A DNA stretch of 64,000 bases, taken from assembly GCF_947496515.1 (NCBI RefSeq), contig NZ_CANMDB010000001.1:248001-312000 (forward strand), given 5' to 3'. Below, one piece after another: positions 35,690 to 44,294 of this stretch. Source of the stretch: an uncultured Roseobacter sp. GTDB taxonomy: Bacteria; Pseudomonadota; Alphaproteobacteria; Rhodobacterales; Rhodobacteraceae. Numbering within the stretch: the first letter of the stretch is position 1; every line of letters starts with the position of its first letter. The position numbers and the translations under genes are program-made. The notes beneath the pieces were generated by a model. That model was not told the DNA's origin. It worked only from the letters and a program-made list of their open reading frames with translations, and searched no databases.

Positions 35690-35952
35690 CCGGGGACCTG
35701 CACGACCCCAAGGGATTGATCCGCGAGGCCTACCGGATTGACGGCATCGGTCTTGCGGAATGCCGGACGATCTTTCTCGATTGGGCGTTGAGCCTGCCTG
35801 AGGGACAAGAGGCCGGTGCCGCGCTGCGGGATCTGCTGGCGCGCTATGGAGAGGCCGATCCGGATCATCCCATGACAGCCGTCATGCAGGAAGGTCTGGC
35901 CAAGGCCGCACAGCCCACCCGGCGCGGTGGTTGGCGCGGACGGCGCCGATAG
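35686..35952 (+). CDS. Small hypothetical protein translationally coupled to glnE
   Basis: An 88-aa acidic, helical protein starting MTGDLHDPKGLIREAYRIDG, with a basic Arg/Gly tail. Its ATG overlaps the glnE TGA by 4 nt. The sequence LREAYRIDGI...ECRTIFLDWALSLP is of a kind I recall from small proteins that follow glnE in Rhodobacterales, though I cannot name a family. No motif, signal peptide or membrane helix. The 40 nt after it, to the RlmI-like gene, are noncoding. Confidence 0.7.
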   Translation: MTGDLHDPKGLIREAYRIDGIGLAECRTIFLDWALSLPEGQEAGAALRDLLARYGEADPDHPMTAVMQEGLAKAAQPTRRGGWRGRRR

Positions 35953-35991
35953 GCTCTTTCGCCGCGGCACACGACCGGGTAGAGCAGCGCC

Positions 35992-37206
35992 ATGACAACA
36001 GCCTCTCCCGATACGATCTCTGACCTGCCGGTCATTCGCCTGCGGCCCAAAGCTAATGCCCGGGCGATCCGCCACGGGTTTCCCTGGGTCTACGCCAATG
36101 AGCTGGTGACCGACCGGCGGACCAAGGCGCTCACGCCGGGAAGTCTCGCTCGCTTGCAGGATGACGCCCGGCGCGACATGGGGGTGGTGGCGGTGAACCC
36201 CGGCTCCAAGATCATCGCGCGCATGCTCGACCGCGATCCGGGGGCGACGATTGATGCCGCGTGGTTCGAGGCGCGGCTGGCCCGAGCGCTGGCGCTGCGC
36301 GAACGGCTCTATGACGCGCCCTATTACCGGCTGATCCATGCAGAGGCGGACGGGCTGCCGGGTGTCGTGATCGATCGCTTCGGGGATCTCTGTGTGATCC
36401 AGCCGAATGCCGCCTGGGTCGAGGTGCAACTGCCCGCGCTGGTGGCGGCGCTGCAAACGGTCACGGGGGTCGCGACGGTCTTGAAGAATGCCGGTGGCCG
36501 CACCCGGGGGCTCGAAGGGCTCGATGATGTGTCCGGCGTGCTGGCCGGGACCGCACCCGACGGTCCACTGACGGTCCCGATGAATGGCGCCCGCTACAGG
36601 GCGGATGTGACCGGCGGTCAGAAGACGGGGCTCTTTTACGATCAGCGGCCCAACCACGCCTTTGCAGCGACCCTCGCGCGCGGCGCGCGGGTGCTGGATG
36701 TCTTCAGCCACGTGGGAGGGTTTTCGCTTGCCGCGCTCGCAGCCGGTGCGGCGGAGGCGCTGGCCGTGGATGCCGCGCGCCCCGCGCTGGATCTGGCGGA
36801 GGCGGGTGCCGCAGAGATGGGGATGACCGCGCGCTTTGCCACCCGCCAGGGTGACGCCTTTGACATGCTGCAGGCGTTGGCGGGCGAGGGCGCGCGGTTT
36901 GACGTGGTAATCTGCGATCCGCCCGCCTTTGCGCCTGCGCGCCCGGCACTGGAGGCGGGCTTGCGCGCTTACGAGCGGATCGCGCGGCTGTCTGCGGGGC
37001 TGGTCGTGGATGGCGGCATTCTGGGACTGTGTTCGTGTTCCCACGCGGCGGATCTGGAGGCGTTTCGCGGCGCCAGCCTGCGCGGTATCGGCCGGGCGGG
37101 CAGATCGGCGGCACTGATCCACACAGGGTTTGCTGGCCCGGACCATCCGCAGCTGCCGCAACTGGCGCAAAGCGGGTATCTCAAATCGCTCTTCTTCCGG
37201 GTCTGA
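35992..37206 (+). CDS. RlmI-like class I SAM-dependent rRNA methyltransferase
   Basis: A 404-aa methyltransferase. An N-terminal PUA-like domain (about residues 15-90, ARAIRHGFPWVYANEL) precedes the EEHEE-type linker and a Rossmann SAM domain: GLFYDQRPN, motif I VLDVFSHVGGFSLAAL, motif IV CDPPAFAP and motif VI CSCSH with a catalytic Cys. E. coli RlmI methylates C5 of a 23S rRNA cytosine; whether this protein has the same target is inferred only. It follows the small glnE-linked gene by 39 nt and precedes the PIN gene by 3 nt, suggesting one operon. Confidence 0.88.
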   Translation: MTTASPDTISDLPVIRLRPKANARAIRHGFPWVYANELVTDRRTKALTPGSLARLQDDARRDMGVVAVNPGSKIIARMLDRDPGATIDAAWFEARLARALALRERLYDAPYYRLIHAEADGLPGVVIDRFGDLCVIQPNAAWVEVQLPALVAALQTVTGVATVLKNAGGRTRGLEGLDDVSGVLAGTAPDGPLTVPMNGARYRADVTGGQKTGLFYDQRPNHAFAATLARGARVLDVFSHVGGFSLAALAAGAAEALAVDAARPALDLAEAGAAEMGMTARFATRQGDAFDMLQALAGEGARFDVVICDPPAFAPARPALEAGLRAYERIARLSAGLVVDGGILGLCSCSHAADLEAFRGASLRGIGRAGRSAALIHTGFAGPDHPQLPQLAQSGYLKSLFFRV

Positions 37207-37209
37207 GCG

Positions 37210-37749
37210 GTGCGGATCACGCTGGATGCCTGCGTCCTTTACCCAACGGTGATGCGCTCGATGCTGCTGGGCGTGGCGGCGACGGGCGCGTTCGAGCCGG
37301 TATGGTCGCCGCGCATCCTGGAGGAATGGGCACGGGCCGCGATCAAACTGGGACCCACCGGAGAGACACAGGCGCGGGCGGAGATTGCGCTGTTGCGCGC
37401 CGCCTGGCCGGAGGCCGAGCGCGCGGAGGCGCCCCATGTGACGTCGCGGCTGTGGTTGCCGGACCCCAATGACATCCACGTTCTGGCCACGGCGGTTTCC
37501 AGTTCCAGCGATGCGATCCTGACCCTGAACGCCAAGGATTTTCCAAAAGGCGTGCTGGCCGAAGAGGGGATCGCGCGGCTGGCCCCCGATGAATACCTCT
37601 ATCAGTGCTGGCAATCGGATCCGGCGTCGGTCGAGGCCGCCGCCGCCGCGGTTCTGGCCGATGCGCGGCGGCTGTCGGGCGCGGAGTGGGAGATGCGGGC
37701 GCTGCTCAAGAAAGCGCGTCTGCCTCGATTGGCGAAGGCCGTCGGGTAG
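37210..37749 (+). CDS. PIN domain protein
   Basis: A 179-aa protein starting at GTG 3 nt after the methyltransferase stop. It has the PIN pattern: TLDACVLYP with the first acidic residue, SPRILEEWARA with Glu, DPNDIHVLATAV with the central Asp and LTLNAKDFP with the last Asp. These residues hold metal for RNA cleavage. The length exceeds that of VapC toxins and no antitoxin gene sits beside it, so it is more likely an RNA-processing nuclease than a toxin. The C-terminal 50 residues are helical. Confidence 0.78.
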   Translation: MRITLDACVLYPTVMRSMLLGVAATGAFEPVWSPRILEEWARAAIKLGPTGETQARAEIALLRAAWPEAERAEAPHVTSRLWLPDPNDIHVLATAVSSSSDAILTLNAKDFPKGVLAEEGIARLAPDEYLYQCWQSDPASVEAAAAAVLADARRLSGAEWEMRALLKKARLPRLAKAVG

Positions 37750-37754
37750 GGGGC

Positions 37755-38456
37755 TCAGGTGCGCGCGGGTGGCGCACCGATCCACTTTGCCTCCAACGCG
37801 CGCAGGGCGGCAATACGGTCGGCTGTCTTGGGATGGCTCATCAGCCACACGGGCATCGTGCCACCATTGGTACGCGTCAGCCCTTCGAGCTTTTCAAAGA
37901 GGCTGATCTGCGGTGCGACACCAATCCCTGCCTTGGTCAGCAGGGCAGCGGCATAGGCGTCGGCCTCGTATTCGTCCGAGCGCGACAGCCTTGCTGCCAG
38001 CAGCGAGGTCAGCATCCCGGCAATCCACACGCCGATGCCCGGGATAAACCGGCTCAGCACCATGCCGAGGGCGGTGCGCAGCGCGTTCTGGCCCGAGAAA
38101 TCAATCATTCGGCGGCGGGAATGGCCGAGCGCCACATGACCCATCTCATGGGCAATCACGCTCGCCATCTCCTCGTCGGTGACCTCGCCCGCGCGAAACT
38201 TGTTGTAAAAGCCGCGGGTGATGAAGATCCGCCCATCGGGGGCCGCCAGACCGTTCACCGGATCAATCTCGTAGATATGCACGCGAATGCGCGGCAGCTC
38301 CAGCGCCGCGGCCATCCTGTCCATCAGCCGCTTGAGCTTTGGATCGGCGAGTTCCGTCGATTGCTCATCGAGCGCCTTGGCCGTGCGCCAGGCGGAAAAG
38401 CGGTACATCACCAGCCCGTAGAGCACGGCCAGCAGGATGGGCATGAGCTTGATCAT
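37755..38456 (-). CDS. M48 family zinc metalloprotease
   Basis: A 233-aa membrane-anchored protease. An N-terminal hydrophobic helix (LMPILLAVLYGLVMYRF) precedes the catalytic motif VIAHEMGHVALGH, with the third zinc ligand in SRSDEYEADAYAA. This is the HtpX/Oma1-like architecture that cleaves misfolded membrane proteins; LAAPDGRIFITRGF is also typical. The ATG at 38456 (MIKLMPIL) is chosen; an in-frame ATG 7 codons upstream is the alternative. Convergent with the PIN gene, 5 nt away. Confidence 0.9.
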   Translation of the reverse strand: MIKLMPILLAVLYGLVMYRFSAWRTAKALDEQSTELADPKLKRLMDRMAAALELPRIRVHIYEIDPVNGLAAPDGRIFITRGFYNKFRAGEVTDEEMASVIAHEMGHVALGHSRRRMIDFSGQNALRTALGMVLSRFIPGIGVWIAGMLTSLLAARLSRSDEYEADAYAAALLTKAGIGVAPQISLFEKLEGLTRTNGGTMPVWLMSHPKTADRIAALRALEAKWIGAPPART

Positions 38457-38545
38457 GGAGTAGATATGGGCGGCCATGGGGCCTGCGGCAAGCGCTGGAT
38501 AGTGCCAGCGGTGACATTTCACGGCGCAAAACGCCGCAGTGCGCC

Positions 38546-39733
38546 TTAACGGCTGAGTGTTTTCACGCCGCGCGCAAGCCCTGCGAGGGTCATGGGCACC
38601 ATCGCCTCTGCGCCAACGGTCTCCTGGATCATGCCGATGGATTGCGTGTAGCGCCAGTGCTGCTCGGGGACCGGGTTGATCCAGAGCGTGGCGGGCCATT
38701 GGTCGCGCAGCCGGGAGAGCCAGACCGCACCGCTCTCGGCGTTCCAATGCTCATTGGCGCCGCCGGGGTAGGCGATCTCATAAGGCGACATCGACGCATC
38801 GCCCACGATGATGCACTTGTAGTCAGGGCCGAAGGTCCGCAGCACCTCGTGGGTGGGGATCTGCGCGTCCCAGCGGCGGCGGTTGTCGCGCCAGAGCCCT
38901 TCGTAGATGCAGTTGTGAAAGTAGTAGTGCTCAAGGTGCTTGAACTCCGCACGGGCCGCGGAGAAAAGCTCCTCCACCACCCTGATATGCGGATCCATGG
39001 AGCCGCCCACATCCAGAAACAACAGCACCTTGACCGCATTGCGCCGCTCGGGCCGGGTTTTCACGTCGAGATACCCGTGCTCCGCGGTGGCGCGGATGGT
39101 GCCGTTCAGATCCAGCTCCTGCGCGGCACCGTCGCGGGCCCAGCGGCGCAGACGTTTGAGCGCGACTTTGATGTTGCGGGTGCCCAGTTCTACCGTGTCA
39201 TCCAGATTGCGAAATTCGCGCTTGTCCCAGACCTTGGTGGCGCGCTGGTGGCGCGAGCGGTCCTGACCGATGCGCACGCCTTCGGGATTGTAGCCGTAGG
39301 CACCAAAAGGCGAGGTGCCCGCGGTCCCGATCCATTTGTTGCCGCCCTGATGCCTGCCCTGCTGCTCCTTGAGCCGTTCCTGCAGGGTCTTCATCAGTTT
39401 CTCAAACCCGCCGAGCGCCTCGATCTCGGCTCGTTCTTCCGGCGTCAGGTGCTTTTCGGCCATCTTCTTTAGCCAGTCGGCGGGCAGATCGACGGCCTTC
39501 ATCACCGCCTCCGCGGGGATCTCGTCGAGGCCTGAGAAGCTTTGTCCGAAGGCGCGGTCGAACTTGTCGATGTTGCGCTCGTCTTTCACCAGCGTCAGCC
39601 GCGCCAGATAATAGAATGCCTCCACGTCGTAGGTCACCAGCCCGGCCCGCAGCCCTTCGAGAAAGGACAGGAACTCCCGGAGGGACACCGGCACCCGCTG
39701 ACCGCGCAGCGCCTCGAAGAAGGGCAGGAACAT
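38546..39733 (-). CDS. VWA domain protein, CoxE family
   Basis: A 395-aa protein. The helical N-terminal region (about 1-180) contains FFEALRGQRVPVSLREFL, typical of VWA_CoxE proteins that partner MoxR ATPases. The VWA domain (about 235-390) has the MIDAS motif FLDVGGSMDPH, with Thr and Asp sites later (IVGDASMSPYE). Such pairs act as metal-centre insertion or protein-complex chaperones. A MoxR-type ATPase gene lies 0.7 kb upstream on the same strand, so they likely work together. Cytoplasmic, no signal peptide. Confidence 0.9.
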   Translation of the reverse strand: MFLPFFEALRGQRVPVSLREFLSFLEGLRAGLVTYDVEAFYYLARLTLVKDERNIDKFDRAFGQSFSGLDEIPAEAVMKAVDLPADWLKKMAEKHLTPEERAEIEALGGFEKLMKTLQERLKEQQGRHQGGNKWIGTAGTSPFGAYGYNPEGVRIGQDRSRHQRATKVWDKREFRNLDDTVELGTRNIKVALKRLRRWARDGAAQELDLNGTIRATAEHGYLDVKTRPERRNAVKVLLFLDVGGSMDPHIRVVEELFSAARAEFKHLEHYYFHNCIYEGLWRDNRRRWDAQIPTHEVLRTFGPDYKCIIVGDASMSPYEIAYPGGANEHWNAESGAVWLSRLRDQWPATLWINPVPEQHWRYTQSIGMIQETVGAEAMVPMTLAGLARGVKTLSR

Positions 39734-39736
39734 GGC

Positions 39737-39904
39737 CTAGACCAGCATGCGGTGGACAATCACAGTGGCGATCATGCCCACGATGGCAAAGGCCATGGCG
39801 TAGCCAGCGGCATATTGCGCGATGTCCTTGCGGTTGCCCTTGCGGCGGGCGGCGGTCACCCCGCCGATGAGCGCGCCGAGAAGGGCTGCTGCGATGACGA
39901 TCAT
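39737..39904 (-). CDS. Small two-helix membrane protein, 55 aa
   Basis: Begins MIVIAAALLGALIGGVTAARR, a hydrophobic helix with a Gly-rich face, and ends with a second helix AMAFAIVGMIATVIVH. It fits the 3-nt gap before the VWA gene, so the two are probably cotranscribed. No family recognised. The ATG at 39904 is preceded by a weak purine stretch. A longer upstream frame would add only low-complexity hydrophilic sequence. Confidence 0.65.
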   Translation of the reverse strand: MIVIAAALLGALIGGVTAARRKGNRKDIAQYAAGYAMAFAIVGMIATVIVHRMLV

Positions 39905-39974
39905 GAAGATATTTTCCGTTTGTGCGGTTCTGTTTGGCCTAGCGTGGCCGGTGCGATCTGTCCAGCCGGGAGGG

Positions 39975-40433
39975 TCAGCGGCGGGCGTACTTGATAAAAG
40001 GGGTCTGCACGCCCACGCGGTCATAGAGCTTGCGGGCCTGCGTGTTGAAATCTTGGGTCAGCCAGTAAACTGACGGTGCACCGGCGGCATCTGCGGCGGC
40101 GTAGACCGCCTCGATCAGCGCCCGCCCGATCCCTGTGCCGCGCACCTCCGGGTCAGCGTAGAGATCCTGAAGGTAACACACGTTCTCCTCTGACCAGCCG
40201 TGCCGGTGAAAGACGTAATGCGTCAGGCCAAGGAGCTTGCCGTCCTCTTCGGCAACCAGGGCGTTGAAGTCCTGCGGGTCATCGCCCAGCAATCGCTCGA
40301 AGTAGAGATCGAAGATTTCCGGGGGCCGGGTGGTCTCGTAAAAGGCCAGATAGGCCGTCCAGAGGCTGGACCATTGCGGTTTGTCCTCCTGGCGCAGCGG
40401 TCTGACGGTCGGCCCGGTGGTGTCTGTCATCAT
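39975..40433 (-). CDS. GNAT family N-acetyltransferase
   Basis: A 152-aa acetyltransferase. Acetyl-CoA-binding motif A is YADPEVRGTGIGRALIEAV with the RGTGIG pyrophosphate loop; LYDRVGVQTPFIKY at the end is motif B. The substrate may be an amine or a diamine but cannot be read. It sits between the MoxR-type ATPase gene (15 nt upstream) and the small membrane protein gene, all on the minus strand, within an apparent operon that ends with the VWA gene. Confidence 0.88.
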   Translation of the reverse strand: MMTDTTGPTVRPLRQEDKPQWSSLWTAYLAFYETTRPPEIFDLYFERLLGDDPQDFNALVAEEDGKLLGLTHYVFHRHGWSEENVCYLQDLYADPEVRGTGIGRALIEAVYAAADAAGAPSVYWLTQDFNTQARKLYDRVGVQTPFIKYARR

Positions 40434-40448
40434 CTTGCCCTTTCGCCG

Positions 40449-41288
40449 CTATTGTCCGCGGCGGGCCAGAAAGGCCAGCCGTTCAAACAGATGCACGTCC
40501 TGCTCGTTCTTCAGTAGGGCGCCGTGCAGTTTCGGCAGCGCGCCCGCTCCACCCGCCTTGAGGTCCTCGGCGGTCAGATCTTCGGCCAGCAGCAGCTTGA
40601 GCCAGTCCAGGACCTCGGAGGTAGAGGGTTTTTTCTTCAGCCCCGCCTGATCCCGGATTTCGTAGAACTGGGTCAGCGCCGTGCTCAGCAGCTGCTCCTT
40701 GATGCCGGGAAAATGCACCTCCACGATGGCGCGCAGGGTCTCGATCTCCGGAAAGCGGATGTAGTGGAAAAAGCAGCGGCGCAGGAAGGCATCGGGCAGT
40801 TCTTTTTCGTTGTTGGACGTGATGATGACGACGGGCCGGTGCCGCGCTGTGATGGTCTGTCCGGTCTCGTAGACGAAAAACGCCATTTTATCGAGCTCCT
40901 GCAGCAGATCGTTGGGAAATTCGATGTCGGCCTTGTCGATCTCGTCAATCAGCAGGACGGTCTTTTGTCCGGCCTCAAAGGCCTCCCACAGCTTGCCCTT
41001 GCGGATGTAGTTGCCCACGTCATGCACGCGCTCCTCGCCCAGCTGGCTGTCGCGCAGGCGGCTGACCGCGTCATATTCGTACAAGCCCTGTTGCGCGCGG
41101 GTGGTGGATTTTACGTGCCATTCGATCATCGGCAGCTCCAGCGCGCGGCTGACCTGACGCGCAAGCTCCGTTTTGCCGGTGCCGGGCTCGCCCTTAACCA
41201 GCAAGGGGCGTTCTAGGGTCACGGCAGCATTGACCGCGACCGTCAAATCCTCCGTGGCGATGTAATCGTCGGTGCCCTGGAATTTCAT
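40449..41288 (-). CDS. MoxR-type AAA+ ATPase
   Basis: A 279-aa AAA+ protein. Walker A is KGEPGTGKTELAR, Walker B VLLIDEIDKAD, sensor 1 ITSNNEKELP, the arginine-finger region DAFLRRCFFHYIRF, and a helical lid completes the domain. MoxR proteins act with VWA partners to assemble or activate enzyme complexes. It is the first gene of a minus-strand group: ATPase, GNAT, small membrane protein, VWA protein. The intergenic stretch 41289-41457 to dksA holds a shared divergent promoter region. Confidence 0.92.
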   Translation of the reverse strand: MKFQGTDDYIATEDLTVAVNAAVTLERPLLVKGEPGTGKTELARQVSRALELPMIEWHVKSTTRAQQGLYEYDAVSRLRDSQLGEERVHDVGNYIRKGKLWEAFEAGQKTVLLIDEIDKADIEFPNDLLQELDKMAFFVYETGQTITARHRPVVIITSNNEKELPDAFLRRCFFHYIRFPEIETLRAIVEVHFPGIKEQLLSTALTQFYEIRDQAGLKKKPSTSEVLDWLKLLLAEDLTAEDLKAGGAGALPKLHGALLKNEQDVHLFERLAFLARRGQ

Positions 41289-41457
41289 GTGCTGTCAACC
41301 CTTTGTGGCGCGCTATTACAGGACGCTTTTAGCCGTGTTTGCGCAGGATTGTGTAGTGACAATCGAAAGGACGTGGGATAGATGCTGCGCCATGGGGGTC
41401 ACTTGAGCCGAGGACAAGTCGCGCATGAGAGACGTTAGCCACGTTGAGGGGAAGCAA

Positions 41458-41880
41458 ATGAAACAGGAACTGTTCCTGCCGGAGGATTACCGCCCGGCCG
41501 AGGACGAGCCGTTCATGAATGACCGGCAAGTCGAGTATTTTCGTCGTAAGCTTTTGACCTGGCGGGCGGAGCTGCTTGCGGGCAGCAAAGACACCATCGA
41601 AGGTCTGCAGGACGGCACCCGCAACATTCCCGATGTGGCGGATCGCGCCAGCGAGGAGACCGACCGGGCATTGGAGCTGCGCACCCGGGATCGTCAGCGC
41701 AAGCTGGTAAGCAAGATCGACAGCGCGCTGCGCCGGATCGAGGAAGGCGAGTTTGGCTATTGTTCCGTGACCGGCGAGCCGATTTCGCTGAAACGGCTTG
41801 ATGCGCGACCCATCGCCACCATGAGCCTGGAGGCGCAGGAGCGCCATGAGCGCCGCGAGAAAGTGCACCGGGACGATTGA
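41458..41880 (+). CDS. dksA: RNA polymerase-binding regulator DksA, single-cysteine type
   Basis: A 140-aa protein with the coiled-coil of DksA (FMNDRQVEYFRRKLLTWRAELL and the catalytic tip near DVADRASEETD) and a zinc-finger-like domain. The four Cys of E. coli DksA appear here as Cys, Thr, Ser and Ala (start FGYCSVTGEP, end TMSLEAQE), so one Cys remains; Rhodobacter DksA with a single Cys has been shown to work. It tunes transcription initiation with ppGpp. The ATG at 41458 follows GAGGGGAAG and is preferred to one 11 codons upstream. Confidence 0.93.
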   Translation: MKQELFLPEDYRPAEDEPFMNDRQVEYFRRKLLTWRAELLAGSKDTIEGLQDGTRNIPDVADRASEETDRALELRTRDRQRKLVSKIDSALRRIEEGEFGYCSVTGEPISLKRLDARPIATMSLEAQERHERREKVHRDD

Positions 41881-41948
41881 TCCCGCGATGCTGCGGATCT
41901 GCTGGATAGGTATGAGAGCGTCGGGGCCGTGGCTCCGGCGTTTTGCGT

Positions 41949-43118
41949 ATGAGCCCTAGGGGGATCCAGAAAGCCATTGTGATCGGGGCAGGGATCGGCG
42001 GGCTGGCAGCCGCCTTGGCGCTGGCGCAGCGTGGCGTAGCGGTTCGCGTGATCGAACAGGCGCCCGAGATTGCCGAGGTCGGTGCAGGTCTACAGATCAG
42101 CCCCAATGGCCTGGCGGTGCTGCGCGCGCTCGGTCTGGCGGAGGAGCTGGTCGCGCGCGGCGCCGTCAAGGCGCAGGCCGTGGTGCTGGCGGATTACAAG
42201 GCCGGGCGCGAGGTGGCGCGGCTGGATCTGCGGCGGCTGGCGGATCAGTCCTACTTCTTTGTGCACCGCCACGACCTGATCGACCTCTTGGCCGAGGCTG
42301 TCTTTGCGGCGGGCGTGACGGTAGACTTCGGGAAGCCCGTGCGCGAGGTGCTGCCCGGCACGCCTCCCCGCGCGGTGCTGGCCAATGGTGATGCGATCTC
42401 AGCGGAGGTGATCCTCTGTGCGGACGGGCTGCATTCCGTGGGCAGACAAGCGGTGGCGCCCGGAGGTCAGGCGTTTTTCACAGGGCAGGTGGCCTGGCGC
42501 GCGACCGTGCCTGCCGACGGCTCGGACCCTGCTGAGGCGCGGGTGACCATGGGGCCGGGACGCCATATTGTCAGCTATCCGTTGCGCCAGGGTCGGCTGA
42601 TGAACCTCGTCGCGGTGCAGGAGCGCGCGGAATGGGCGGCGGAGGGCTGGCGACATCCGGCGGATCCCTCTGATCTGCGCAGGGTCTTTGCGGATTTCGG
42701 AGGACCTGCGGGCAGGTTGCTGGAGCAGGTCCGCGCAGCGCGCGTCTGGGGCCTGTTTCGGCATCCGGTCGCCCCGTGCTGGCTACGGGAAAATGTGGCG
42801 CTACTGGGCGATGCGGCACATCCGACACTGCCGTTTCTGGCACAGGGAGCCAATCTGGCGCTGGAGGATGCCTGGGTGTTGAGCAGCTGTCTTATGCGCG
42901 GCGAACTGGACACCTACCAGGACATCCGACGGGATCGCGCGATCCGTGTGATCGAGACAGCCAGCGGCAACGCGTGGAAGTATCACCTGCGCGACGGCCC
43001 CATCCGGCGGCTGGCGCATCTCGGCCTCAGCCTGGGCAGCCGTGTGGCACCGGGTGCGATGATGCGGCAGTTCGACTGGCTCTACGGTCACGACGTGACG
43101 AAAAGCTCGCAGAGTTGA
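41949..43118 (+). CDS. FAD-dependent monooxygenase (salicylate / 3-hydroxybenzoate hydroxylase type)
   Basis: A 389-aa class A flavoprotein. The N-terminal Rossmann motif is VIGAGIGGLAAALALAQRG with the acidic end VIEQA; CADGLHSVGRQ (DG fingerprint) lies mid-protein and LLGDAAHPTLPFLAQGANLA (GD motif) late. These enzymes hydroxylate aromatic acids using NAD(P)H and O2. No ring-cleavage or aromatic transport genes adjoin, so the substrate is open. It ends 20 nt before an IS1182 remnant, which may have removed downstream partners. Confidence 0.9.
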   Translation: MSPRGIQKAIVIGAGIGGLAAALALAQRGVAVRVIEQAPEIAEVGAGLQISPNGLAVLRALGLAEELVARGAVKAQAVVLADYKAGREVARLDLRRLADQSYFFVHRHDLIDLLAEAVFAAGVTVDFGKPVREVLPGTPPRAVLANGDAISAEVILCADGLHSVGRQAVAPGGQAFFTGQVAWRATVPADGSDPAEARVTMGPGRHIVSYPLRQGRLMNLVAVQERAEWAAEGWRHPADPSDLRRVFADFGGPAGRLLEQVRAARVWGLFRHPVAPCWLRENVALLGDAAHPTLPFLAQGANLALEDAWVLSSCLMRGELDTYQDIRRDRAIRVIETASGNAWKYHLRDGPIRRLAHLGLSLGSRVAPGAMMRQFDWLYGHDVTKSSQS

Positions 43119-44294
43119 TCCGGTGACGCGCACGTCATGTTTTGGGCGGTGCCGTTTCTGCGGAAAAACAGCGTGTTGCTGGCGCGGAAAATGACGTGTT
43201 GAAAGGGATGCGTGCGCCTGTCTGATCAGGCTTTGCGCGTTTGCCGCGGCGCAGGGAAAATCTTGGCCTGTTTGCGGAGGTTCTGGGCGGTGGCGGCGAG
43301 GAGGAATTCGTCGTTTGCGCCGCTTGGCCCGCGGAATCGCAGCCGTTCCAACCGGAGGATACGGTCGAGGTGCGCGAAGAGCATCTCGACCTTCTTTCGG
43401 AGCTCCACCGAGACCTTGTACTGCGCTGTCTCGCGGATGGCGCGGGCACGTCGCAGGCATCTTCATGTTCTTCACGGGTGATTTTGCGGCAATCGGCCTT
43501 GGGATTGCACTTGATCTTGGATGGGCATGCCAGGCAGGTGTGTTCGAGCGCTTAGTATTTGGCGACATCATTGCCGGTCGGGCCACGGTTTGGGTCAAAA
43601 TTTTTCCGGTGGAACTGTTTGAGCGCTTCGCCCTCTGGGCAGATGTATTGGTTGTTCTCGGCGTCCCATTCGAAGTCGGCACGGGCCCGGGTTCCGTCTG
43701 TCCGTCCAGCGTTATCGATGAGTGGGATGTGCGGCGTGATCTTGCGGTCCTCTTACCAGCTACGCGCAGGCCCGATGCCGTAGGCGGTATCCGCAATCAG
43801 CCGCTCCGGGTGCAGTTCGAACTTCGTCTTCACCCGTTCCAGCATTGTTTTTGTCGATCCCATTTCGGCCTGCCGGATCGAGCGTGCGGCTTCGACGTCG
43901 AGGATAACACCATGGTCCGTGTCGATCGGGTAGTTGTCAGAGTAGGCAAAGAATGCAGGGCTTTTGCAGGTAGCGGTACATGGGCTGGTGGGATCGGAAA
44001 AGGATGTGAACTTCGGCTTCACAGAAGTTGCAGCGCCGAAGGCGGCATTATCCAGTGTGTCGAGATACTCCTTCACAGCCCTCGGCACGACGACTTGATC
44101 TATCCTGCCAGCATCCCATTCTTCCTTGGATGCGGAGAACTGCCTGTTGGCGCCAGCTTCAATGAAGCTAGCGTCGACAGCCCTGCGTTGGCCGCTGACC
44201 AGACCTTCGTCGATGCACCGCGCCACGGTCATCTCGAACGAGTGGCGTAGCAACTCGCTCTCAGGGAAACGGCCATGACGGTTCTTCGAGAACG

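Noticed and set aside
37210-37749. VapC toxin of a toxin-antitoxin pair
   Set aside because: The protein is longer than VapC, and the gene directly upstream is a methyltransferase, not a small antitoxin.
32858-37848. Two very long minus-strand open frames (618 and 908 codons) opposite glnE and the RlmI-like gene
   Set aside because: They are antisense shadows of GC-rich coding sequence: low-complexity Arg/Pro/Gly/His composition, no motifs, and the plus-strand genes are well conserved families.
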